From: Planctomycetota bacterium
Lineage (GTDB): Bacteria; Planctomycetota; UBA8108; UBA1146; JAJFFE01
Assembly (NCBI GenBank): GCA_020425835.1
Contig: JAGQRC010000175.1
Span: 1-7,131 of the forward strand
Direction: 5' to 3'
Length of the DNA stretch: 7,131 nucleotides
Made by a program: the position numbers and the translations under genes. Positions within the stretch are counted from its first letter, which is position 1; each line of letters starts with the position of its first letter. This document shows, one piece after another, positions 1 through 5,936 of the stretch. The notes beneath the pieces were generated by a model. It had not been told where the DNA came from. It did not search any database and saw only the letters and a list, made by a program, of their open reading frames with translations.

Positions 1-1284
1 GCGTTCGCGGATGACACGGCGTCGACGGACGCCGAGGTCGAGACCGAGCACTTCCGGGTCGTGTCGTCGAGCGCCGCGTTCCCTGCGAGCCGCGCCGCGT
101 CACTCCTCGAGCTCGCCCACCCGCAATGGCGCGCACTCTTCGAGCGAGACGACGATCGACGCGATCGGTTGCAGGTGCGCGTACACGGCGACGCCGGGTC
201 GTTCCAGCGCGCGACCGGTTTCGGTGTCGATGACGCGATCGGGATCTTCGACCCGTCGAGTGGTGTCGCCCACATCCATGCGCCGACCGCGTCGCGCGTC
301 TGCATCGAGACTCTCCTCCACGAAGTCGTCCACCAGTACCACGAGCTCGGTGCTGCGCAGCGACTCCGTCCTCTCGCGCCCTGGTACTGCGAGGGACTGG
401 CGACCCTGTTCTCCGAGTCGTTCCGCTGGGTCGGTCACGACCTGAAGGTGCGCTGGGACGAGACGGCGGGTGCGGGGGCGCGCATCCGGACGGATGACGC
501 TGTCAGCTTCGCGTGGTGGTTCGGCACGGGTCTCCAATGGTGCCGCAGCAGCGATCCGACGAAGGCCCTCCACGGCATCGTCTCCTCATCGTTGCGTCGA
601 TTCGATGCCGGAACCCTCCACGACACTCGACGCCGGTACGGTCTCGGCGCGGTCCTCGTCGACTTCCTGAGGAGCGAGAGTCCGAAACCCAAGGGATGGC
701 ACACTCTGATCACTCGACTCGACGCGGGCGATCAGCCGGACCTCGCGCGAGTGGCGCGCGCCTGCGGCTTCCGAAGTGAGCGCGAACTCGTCCGGGCCCT
801 GCTGAAGTGGATCCCCCGCCGCTGCCCCCCGTGCTTCGTCACCGAAGGAACGTTCGACTTCGACGAGCAGGGGCGCATCGTCCATCGGGCGGGTGGTGGC
901 CACGGACTGATCGTCGCATCTCCGATGGTGCGAGACCTGAGCGTCCGAGCGGTCGACGCATCATCACCCGAGTCTCGGCTCGGAGTTCTGGTCGACTGGA
1001 TCGACAACTCCGAGTTCACCGCGGTCTACCTGGTGCGGACGGAGACCACGACGACCGCCGTCCTCGCCAAGCTCGCGGGCGGGAGCTGGACAGTGCTCGA
1101 CTCTCGACCCTGCCCGCTCTCGACTCGGGATCGACTGGAGGTCCGGAGCGGACCGGGCGACGCCCTGACCGTTCGAGTGAACGGGAGCGCGGTGTTCGCA
1201 CCGAAGCGTGGATCGGGTGGCCTCGGTGTCTACATCTTCGGCGCGGCGGTCGGCCCCCTCGAGATCACCACCGTGCGACGGTGA
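1..1284 (+). CDS. Gluzincin-type metallopeptidase (peptidase MA / DUF1570-like) with C-terminal LamG-like part, 5' partial
   Basis: The reading frame is open from base 1 to the TGA at 1282-1284, so the N-terminus and any signal peptide lie outside the window. A GTG at 61 is possible as a start, but the residues before it (TEHFRVVSS) look like the usual first strand of this family, so the gene very probably begins upstream. Counting from base 1, the zinc motif HEVVH is at residues 107-111 (bases 319-333). The downstream Glu of WYCEGLATLF, at residue 131 (391-393), would be the third zinc ligand. This is the gluzincin pattern. Residues from about 282 to 427 are beta-rich and end in a VRVNG...GGLGVYIFG pattern, resembling a LamG/concanavalin-like jelly roll. 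The protein is probably a secreted or envelope protease, or a protease-derived protein; its substrate is unknown. It converges on the minus-strand gene that ends at 1365. The zinc motif is clear, but the family name is less certain. Confidence 0.85.
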   Translation, partial: AFADDTASTDAEVETEHFRVVSSSAAFPASRAASLLELAHPQWRALFERDDDRRDRLQVRVHGDAGSFQRATGFGVDDAIGIFDPSSGVAHIHAPTASRVCIETLLHEVVHQYHELGAAQRLRPLAPWYCEGLATLFSESFRWVGHDLKVRWDETAGAGARIRTDDAVSFAWWFGTGLQWCRSSDPTKALHGIVSSSLRRFDAGTLHDTRRRYGLGAVLVDFLRSESPKPKGWHTLITRLDAGDQPDLARVARACGFRSERELVRALLKWIPRRCPPCFVTEGTFDFDEQGRIVHRAGGGHGLIVASPMVRDLSVRAVDASSPESRLGVLVDWIDNSEFTAVYLVRTETTTTAVLAKLAGGSWTVLDSRPCPLSTRDRLEVRSGPGDALTVRVNGSAVFAPKRGSGGLGVYIFGAAVGPLEITTVRR

Positions 1285-1326
1285 AGTGGGTGGCGTCGTC
1301 GACGAAGGACGCGTGGCATCGCTCGC

Positions 1327-1352
1327 GTCGGGTCCGGACGGCTCGCCCCGAC
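1327..1352. terminator. Possible bidirectional hairpin between convergent genes
   Basis: GTCGGG at 1327-1332 pairs with CCCGAC at 1347-1352 around a 14-nt loop. It sits in the 80-bp gap between two genes that end towards each other. No T-run follows on either strand, so this is only a weak terminator candidate. Chance pairing is likely at this GC content. Confidence 0.2.
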
Positions 1353-1364
1353 CGGCGTTCGCCC

Positions 1365-2072
1365 TCAATGACGCTTTCGGGGCCGAAGCTCGGTGAGCGG
1401 TCGGAGATTCACGGGGCCAGCGTCCGAAGCCGGTGCGACGTCGACGGTCGCGATGAGCTCGGCTGCGGCCCGTTCTCCGAGCGCATCGTCCAGTGCCCGG
1501 ATCAGGGCATTGGCGACATCGTCCCAAACCTCCGGCGTGAGCCCGGGCACGTAGAGGGTCAGGTCGAGTCGTCCGTCGCCTCGCACACTCGAAGCGAAGA
1601 GGACGTCAGCGATCCGCACTTCGGTGCCTTCCCATGTCACGGTCTTCGGGAACCCCCGCTCGGGTTTGAGGGCGCGAACCGACCAGCCCGGGATTTCGGG
1701 GGCTGATGCGGCGACGGACTCTGCGAGATCGAACAGCCTCGGGTCGCCATCCGCGGTGACGATCAGCTCGCAGAGTTCGTCGCTCGTCGAGAACTCGAGG
1801 TAGAGCCCGCGGTCGATCTTCTGCAAGCTCTCCAGAACGTCGTCGTAAACGGGATCATCCGCGGATCGAAGCCGAGCGAACTCCGCGCTTCGAATGGCGA
1901 AGATCTTCCAGAAGTCCGTCACGGAGTCTCGAGTGCTCACGGGGGCGGGTCCTCTCCCACAGCTCAGCACGGCGATCCCCAGGAGTGCGATCCGAGCGGT
2001 CCTCCAGCCTCCGATGTCGCTGGGCATCGATTCGGGCCCGTCCACGTCCGACTCGAAGCGTCGCTCATCCAT
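1365..2072 (-). CDS. Putative lipoprotein with a conserved uncharacterised domain
   Basis: The protein is 235 aa from the ATG at 2072, or 220 aa from the in-frame ATG at 2027. Both starts precede a hydrophobic stretch (ARIALLGIAVLSC) whose Cys fits the lipobox pattern, at residue 38 or 23 respectively. It is therefore probably exported and lipid-anchored. The mature part is acidic. It has a helical start (VTDFWKIFAIRSAEFARL), a segment of the style LxxIDxGLxxEF...ELIVTADGDPRLF, then APEIPGWSVRALKPERG, and near the end LDDALGERAAAELIATVDV. This order resembles a widespread bacterial domain of unknown function that I cannot name with certainty. No catalytic motif is visible. The 2072 start overlaps the upstream DUF1697 stop by 8 nt (ATGGATGA), which suggests translational coupling. 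The 2027 start gives a more normal signal length. No clear Shine-Dalgarno site precedes either. An ATG at 2150 lies deep inside the upstream gene and is unlikely. Confidence 0.8.
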   Translation of the reverse strand: MDERRFESDVDGPESMPSDIGGWRTARIALLGIAVLSCGRGPAPVSTRDSVTDFWKIFAIRSAEFARLRSADDPVYDDVLESLQKIDRGLYLEFSTSDELCELIVTADGDPRLFDLAESVAASAPEIPGWSVRALKPERGFPKTVTWEGTEVRIADVLFASSVRGDGRLDLTLYVPGLTPEVWDDVANALIRALDDALGERAAAELIATVDVAPASDAGPVNLRPLTELRPRKRH

Positions 2073-2604
2073 CGGTAGCCCATGCGAGGAGCTTCTCGAC
2101 CGTCGACCAGTTGCGCGTCGTGATGGTCTCGCCGAGACCGTCGAGCGCACGCTTCGCGGTCGGGCTCGTCAAGATGCCCGCGGGACAGTGCAAGTAGGCC
2201 GCGCGTTCACCCACGGCGATGCGGTCCGGCAACGCCACGGTGGTCGCGAGCCGTGCGAGGGACGCTGGGGGTCGCGCGGCGCGAGGGAAGATCACCAGGA
2301 GCTTCGAGGGATCGACTCCGGGTCCGGCGAGGCTGTTCTGTCGAGCGATGGTCCGGAGATCGGCGGTCGACTTCACGATGACCGGCACCTCGAAGTGGAA
2401 GTGGGACTCCAGCGCGCGCGCGATGTCCGTGGCGTGACGGGTCGCGCTCCGCGAGGTGTGAGCGAAGACCGCATTCCCGCTGTTGAGGAGCGTTCGCACA
2501 TCGTCGTAGCCGAGTTCCTCGAGGAGCGAGCGAAGCTCCGCCATGGGGACGCGCTTCGCCTTGCCGACATTGATTCCGCGCAGGAGCGCGACGAAAGTGG
2601 GCAT
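2065..2604 (-). CDS. DUF1697 family protein
   Basis: This is a complete 179-aa protein, the usual length for DUF1697. The family hallmarks are present in order: FVALLRGINVG at residues 4-14, VPMAELRSLLEELGYDDVRT at 19-38, the NSGNAVF motif at 41-47, KLLVIFP at 101-107, YLHCPAGI at 137-144 and TTRNWSTVEKLLA at 162-174. The biochemical role of the family is not established. It is a small cytosolic alpha/beta protein with no signal peptide. The ATG at 2602-2604 has a GAGG (2612-2615) 7 nt upstream, which supports this start. The downstream lipoprotein gene begins inside its last codons, so the two are probably co-transcribed. Nothing looks damaged. Confidence 0.96.
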   Translation of the reverse strand: MPTFVALLRGINVGKAKRVPMAELRSLLEELGYDDVRTLLNSGNAVFAHTSRSATRHATDIARALESHFHFEVPVIVKSTADLRTIARQNSLAGPGVDPSKLLVIFPRAARPPASLARLATTVALPDRIAVGERAAYLHCPAGILTSPTAKRALDGLGETITTRNWSTVEKLLAWATDG

Positions 2605-2723
2605 GTGCGATCCTCGCGACAGCCGGGCGTTCGTTCGTAGGGCAGTGGAGCTCGCGGATTCTACCCGGACCGCCTCATGAACCGCGACGGCCCACCCCCT
2701 GGGTGCTGTACGCCGGCTTCAGA

Positions 2724-2725
2724 TA
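2724..2725. repeat. Target-site duplication TA, left copy
   Basis: The TA dinucleotide abuts the left terminal inverted repeat of the foldback element and matches the TA at 2887-2888. On the minus strand it contributes to the Tyr codon of the rejoined GIY-YIG tail. A 2-bp match alone is weak; the restored reading frame is what supports it. Confidence 0.7.
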
Positions 2726-2886
2726 GGAGTCCGTTGAGAAACTGCTTTCGAGGCGAAAGCCCGAGATTCCAAGGCCAGTGCTTCCGGCGAAACGCAGTCG
2801 TATTGGCTCATACTTCGAGTTTCGACGGGTGTGCTGGGCGCAGGAAGCTCGGGCTCTCGGCCGGAATGAGTTTTTCAACGGACTGC
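2726..2886. mobile_element. 161-bp MITE-like foldback element with TA target duplication
   Basis: The ends are inverted repeats: GGAGTCCGTTGAGAAACT (2726-2743) against the reverse complement of 2869-2886, GCAGTCCGTTGAAAAACT, which is 16 of 18 identical. Similarity continues inward with one indel to a shared GCCCGAGnTTCC (about 2759-2770 and its partner near 2842-2853). The centre still pairs: CGAAAC 2788-2793 with GTTTCG 2819-2824, and GTAT 2800-2803 with ATAC 2810-2813 around a TGGCTC loop. The element is therefore one long imperfect palindrome. TA flanks both sides (2724-2725 and 2887-2888). Removing the element and one TA joins the host gene in frame, which fixes the borders independently. 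It has no transposase and is too short for one, so it would need a transposase in trans. The TA duplication suits IS630/Tc1-mariner elements or IS5-type elements that duplicate TA; the parent family cannot be set from this window. Confidence 0.85.
2744..2760. repeat. Perfect 7-bp hairpin inside the foldback element
   Basis: GCTTTCG (2744-2750) and CGAAAGC (2754-2760) pair perfectly around an AGG loop, directly inside the left terminal repeat. The right end has no equally perfect hairpin. The asymmetry could mark a transposase-binding side or be later drift. Confidence 0.6.
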
Positions 2887-2888
2887 TA
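2887..2888. repeat. Target-site duplication TA, right copy
   Basis: This TA abuts the right terminal inverted repeat. On the minus strand it forms the first two bases of the TAG that now ends the LLLEQHLIA segment. The G of that stop is the first base of the element, so the insertion itself created the stop codon. Confidence 0.7.
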
Positions 2889-3328
2889 GGCGATCAGGTG
2901 CTGCTCCAGGAGGAGGAAGCCCGTCGTGACGTGCCAACGGATCCAGATGCCCGAGGACGCGCGCGAACGCATCTTCTGCTGGACCTCGACCAGCAGCTAC
3001 ACCTTGCCGGCGTGCCGGAGCGAGGAGTTGAGCCGAGTACCCCCGCTTCGCCCCGAGAGGATCTTCACATCCCGAGGATCGGCCAGGTTGGGAGGGCAGG
3101 CGGCTCCGCAGGTTCGTCGACCGGCCGACGTAGAGGACCCCGAAGTTCCGCTCGAGGGGTCCTCCGTAGTTCGTGAACACGTAGACCCCGGACTGGCGCG
3201 GGATCGGGTTGCGGTCGTCTCGCACGATCGATGGGGAGGGGATCGCTCCAGCGAATCGCCGTGAACCAGGAGGGATCCGACATCGGTGCATTCCCTTCCC
3301 CATCGAGGAATCGTCCGACGGGTCGTGT

Positions 3329-5779
3329 TCACGGACAGGCGGTGTAGTCCGCACAGTCCAGACCCGAACCGTCGAGGTCACACGAGATGAACGGGAAGGG
3401 CGGCGCGGCTCCTCCCGTGTGGAGATAGGCCAACAAGTAGAGCGGATCCGCGATGTCGAGGACGGCATCGGCGTTCACGTCGTTCGCATCCGAACAGGAA
3501 GGGCTCGGGATCCCTCCGAAGAGGTGCGAGAGGATCGCCACCGCATCCGCGAGCTCGATCTGACCGTTGCCGTTGGCGTCCCCGCGACGGAACGGGTCGT
3601 CGCCGCCGACGCTTCCCGACGAAGTCGCGGTGGTCGACCCGCTCGGCGCCGACTCGAGACCGGCGTGGTTCAACGCCGAGACCTGATAGGTGTACGTCGT
3701 CCCCGGAGCGAGCCCTCCGTCGATGAACGAAGGACTCTCGGGGATCGCGACGAGTTGCCCATCGCGGTAGACGCGGTAATTGGCCAAGCCGCTCTCGGGA
3801 TCGGTCGATCCTCCCCAGGTGAGGGTCACCGAGGTGGACGTCACCGTCGTCACGCTCGGGGTCCCCGGGACGGATGGCGGGGACCCATCCGACGACGGCG
3901 CCGTCGCGCCCGGGTCGGCTCCCCAGGTCACCTCGCTCGGCAGGTAGCCCTCGGCCGGACCTCCGGTCGCTCCGGCGTAGTGCGCGCCGTTGAGCCAGAT
4001 CCAGCTCACCCCGTTGTCCTCGTGGTAGCCGGTGCGGAACAGGATCGCCTCGTGGGGCGGCAAGCTGGTCACCGTGCTCCCGATCTCCGTCTGGATCGTC
4101 GGGTAGAAGGAGACCAGCTCCTGCATACCGGAGACGGAGTCGCCGTACGCGTGGAAGCCGACGCTCGCGTTCGAGTAGTCGATCGCGGTGCCCTCGTCGA
4201 CCTTCTCCTTCATCGTTCCCGTCGCATTCGCGAAGGTCCAGAGAATGATGTGGGTCTGCGGGGCGAGCGAGCGCAGGAGCGCGTAGCCGTTCTGCTCGAA
4301 CGCGACATCGTCCGCGTCGTAGGCGCCGGCCCACCACTGGACCGGCTCGTTGCAGAACTCGTAGATCACGTGCGTCTCGTCCGCGTAGCGTGGTGCGACG
4401 ACCGACCACCACGCGGTGGCGTCGGCGTCGTCGTGACCGCCGACCGGGTGGTAGTCGATGATCACGTACATGCCGAGGTCGCGCGCCATCTGGACCATGT
4501 CATCCATCACGTCGAGGGTGGTCAACGACCCGCTGACCGTGTCGTCGAGGTCGAGGCAGGTGCAGGCGTACCCGGGCCCGCCCGACCAGAGCTGCGGCGG
4601 CCGATACATGATCAGACGGATCGTGTTGAGGTGGAAGTCATCGCGCATCTCGGTCCACCACCCGACGTCGTACATCTTCGAGAGGTTCCACTGACCGTAC
4701 GGCAGCGCCTCGCCCCGCAGCGGGACGCCGTTGTCCGCGCGAACCTGGTTGCCGATGATCTGCGGTCGGCCCCGCGCCCCGTCGGGCCCCGCCACGAAGA
4801 CGTCGCCGACCCCGAGATTCGAGACGCCCGAAGCATCGGTCGCTCGGAAGGTGAAGAGATCCCCCCCGACGTGACCCGGATCGGGAGTGTAGGTGACGAA
4901 CGGCGGACTTCCCGACACCGAAGCCTGGAGCGTCGCGGTCCCATGGACCGGCGGTGAGACCAGCTGGAACGAGGTCGTCGCCGGGTCGCCTCCGTAGGCG
5001 ACGAGGAAGACGTCGACCGACTGGCCCTGGTCGACGACCACCGTTTGGTCGAGCACCGTGATCCCGCCCCCGACGGGCGGGGTGGCGAGTTGCTGGATCT
5101 GAGACGCGCTGAGTGCCGTCGAGTAGAGCCTCACCTCGTCGATGCGACCGTCGAAGTCGTTGGAGCCATCCCACTGACCGCCGATCAGGACGTCTGCGGT
5201 GGAAACGGGCAGCGATCCGGAGAGTCCTCCCTGGCTCGCGACTTCGATCCCGTCGACGTACAGGCGCAGGGTCGATCCGTCGTAGGTCGCGCCGACGTGG
5301 GTCCAGCCGGGGTGAATCGTCCCCCCGGAGACCCAACCCTTGTTGGCGATCTCGAAGAAGTAGTGGTTGGTGTAGTGCTGGGTCAGCACGAACGACCGCG
5401 ACGAGGGATAGTCCCACCACGTGACGATGTCATCGGTCCCCGCCCCCGAGCCGACGTCGTTCGACACCCAGGCGGAGATCGTCAGTTGGCTCCAGGACGC
5501 GATTCCCAACGTCGCCCGGTCCACGACCACGCGCGAGTCCACGCCATTGAAGTCCAGTGCCGCTCCGGTGGAGCCATCGAACGTCCAGGCCGCATTCACG
5601 ATCGTGCCGTGGTTCCCGCCACCAGAGCTGTCGGCGGCAATCGTCCCGGAACCCGTGTCGAACGCCCAATGAGCTTCAGGAGTGGGGAACGTCTGCGCTC
5701 CGAGCATCCCGGAGACGAGCAGACCGATCAGGCCGAACCAACGCGTTGTGCGCAAACCGTCCTCCTTCGTGGTCGACAT
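3329..5779 (-). CDS. Secreted multidomain GH5-type glycoside hydrolase with LamG, Ig-like, FN3 and dockerin-like domains
   Basis: The protein is 816 aa from the ATG at 5779. Domains in order are: Sec signal peptide (RTTRWFGLIGLLVSGMLGAQ, about 11-29); LamG-like jelly roll (about 36-235, with WTHVGATYDGSTLRLYVDG and GRIDEVRLYSTALS); Ig-like domain (about 241-332, HGTATL...YTPDPGHVGGDLFTF); a GH5-like (beta/alpha)8 catalytic domain (about 337-622); FN3 (about 636-718); and two dockerin-like calcium loops at 734-745 (DANGNGQIELAD) and 767-778 (DVNADAVLDIAD). A tail follows with Cys 800, 809 and 815. Expected GH5 residues are all visible: Arg388, His444 (DYHPV), Asn477-Glu478 acid/base (FCNEP), His543/Tyr545, nucleophile Glu565 (IQTEIG) and Trp593/595. 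It probably hydrolyses a beta-glycan such as cellulose or mannan outside the cytoplasm; the substrate cannot be read from sequence. A TTG at 5755 with a strong ribosome site is an alternative, perhaps better, start. No partner sugar-pathway genes lie nearby. Confidence 0.93.
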   Translation of the reverse strand: MSTTKEDGLRTTRWFGLIGLLVSGMLGAQTFPTPEAHWAFDTGSGTIAADSSGGGNHGTIVNAAWTFDGSTGAALDFNGVDSRVVVDRATLGIASWSQLTISAWVSNDVGSGAGTDDIVTWWDYPSSRSFVLTQHYTNHYFFEIANKGWVSGGTIHPGWTHVGATYDGSTLRLYVDGIEVASQGGLSGSLPVSTADVLIGGQWDGSNDFDGRIDEVRLYSTALSASQIQQLATPPVGGGITVLDQTVVVDQGQSVDVFLVAYGGDPATTSFQLVSPPVHGTATLQASVSGSPPFVTYTPDPGHVGGDLFTFRATDASGVSNLGVGDVFVAGPDGARGRPQIIGNQVRADNGVPLRGEALPYGQWNLSKMYDVGWWTEMRDDFHLNTIRLIMYRPPQLWSGGPGYACTCLDLDDTVSGSLTTLDVMDDMVQMARDLGMYVIIDYHPVGGHDDADATAWWSVVAPRYADETHVIYEFCNEPVQWWAGAYDADDVAFEQNGYALLRSLAPQTHIILWTFANATGTMKEKVDEGTAIDYSNASVGFHAYGDSVSGMQELVSFYPTIQTEIGSTVTSLPPHEAILFRTGYHEDNGVSWIWLNGAHYAGATGGPAEGYLPSEVTWGADPGATAPSSDGSPPSVPGTPSVTTVTSTSVTLTWGGSTDPESGLANYRVYRDGQLVAIPESPSFIDGGLAPGTTYTYQVSALNHAGLESAPSGSTTATSSGSVGGDDPFRRGDANGNGQIELADAVAILSHLFGGIPSPSCSDANDVNADAVLDIADPLYLLAYLHTGGAAPPFPFISCDLDGSGLDCADYTACP
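5761..5767 (-). promoter_or_regulatory. Shine-Dalgarno AAGGAGG favouring a TTG start at 5755
   Basis: On the minus strand AAGGAGG reads from 5767 to 5761, 5 nt before an in-frame TTG at 5755-5753. The ATG at 5779 has no comparable site (GCTTTCCTC precedes it). Starting at TTG gives the compact signal peptide (M)RTTRWFGLIGLLVSGMLGAQ and removes the acidic residues KED from its front. The site could be coincidental, since it lies within codons 5-7 of the longer form. Confidence 0.55.
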
Positions 5780-5842
5780 GAGGAAAGCGCCCCGGTGGGC
5801 AAGGCGAGGGCCAGCGTCGTGAAGCCGTGCTGTGCGCTGAGA

Positions 5843-5856
5843 TTGCGGCGCCGCAA
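5843..5856. repeat. Perfect 14-bp palindrome upstream of the glycoside hydrolase gene
   Basis: TTGCGGCGCCGCAA is its own reverse complement. It lies in the 157-bp gap, 64 bp upstream of the ATG of the GH5-type gene, where a dimeric regulator could bind. No recognisable -35/-10 pair was found nearby, and GC-rich palindromes arise easily, so an operator role is a guess. Confidence 0.3.
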
Positions 5857-5911
5857 GCCGCGCGGGGATCGATCGGCCACGGCGGATTGTGTTGGGCTTC
5901 GCGACAACGGA

Positions 5912-5929
5912 GGCGCGGCTCGCCGCGTC
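5912..5929 (-). terminator. Possible terminator hairpin after the mechanosensitive channel gene
   Basis: CGCGG (5914-5918) and CCGCG (5923-5927) pair around a 4-nt loop. The stem extends by one wobble and one G-C pair to 5912/5929. It starts 7 nt after the channel's stop on the minus strand. No T-run follows, so it is a weak candidate. Confidence 0.25.
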
Positions 5930-5936
5930 ATCGGGA

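Larger units (their letters stand above)
2675..3283 (-). pseudogene. GIY-YIG nuclease family gene, frameshifted, stop-interrupted and split by a mobile element
   Basis: Pieces of one GIY-YIG protein lie in consecutive order on the minus strand but in different frames. The probable N-terminus MSDPSWFTAIRWSDPLPID starts at the ATG at 3283. The core GVYVF (3189-3175) and LYVGRSTNLRSRL (3135 to about 3097) is in the next frame. From about 3090 the third frame reads NLADPRDVKILSGRSGG, then LNSSLRHAGKV. A TAG at 2999-2997 interrupts this, and the frame resumes with LLVEVQQKM, WIRWHVTTG and LLLEQHLIA. The Glu at 2906-2904 matches the metal-binding Glu of the family. A 161-bp element then cuts the gene; beyond it the tail LKPAYSTQGVGRRGS ends at the TGA at 2677-2675. 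Without the element and with two single-base insertions removed, the gene would encode about 147 aa. The first frameshift (near 3205-3225) is less sure, because the core frame also has an ATG at 3291. GIY-YIG proteins are nucleases or nuclease-derived. The copy should be inactive unless the lesions are sequencing errors. Confidence 0.85.

Noticed and set aside
807..1706. Plus-strand open frame of 299 codons spanning the end of the peptidase gene and the lipoprotein gene
   Set aside because: It crosses two well-supported genes in a wrong frame, with Arg-rich composition typical of shadow frames.
2073..2150. Upstream extension of the lipoprotein gene to the ATG at 2150
   Set aside because: The added residues are Ser/Arg-rich, overlap the DUF1697 coding end and would place a long basic tail before the lipoprotein signal.
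1894..2640. Plus-strand open frame of 248 codons
   Set aside because: It is antisense to the clear DUF1697 gene and part of the lipoprotein gene; no motif.
2658..2663. TAGAAT on the minus strand as a -10 box for the DUF1697 operon
   Set aside because: No matching -35 element is found at the right distance, so it is not distinguishable from chance.
2677..2889. Small plus-strand open frame through the foldback element
   Set aside because: Its extent follows the palindromic element; no ribosome site and no protein-like pattern, so it is not a transposase or a small gene.
3209..4957. Long plus-strand open frame of 582 codons
   Set aside because: It lies antisense to the glycoside hydrolase gene, is very rich in Arg, Val and Asp, shows no domain, and is the usual mirror frame of a GC-rich gene.
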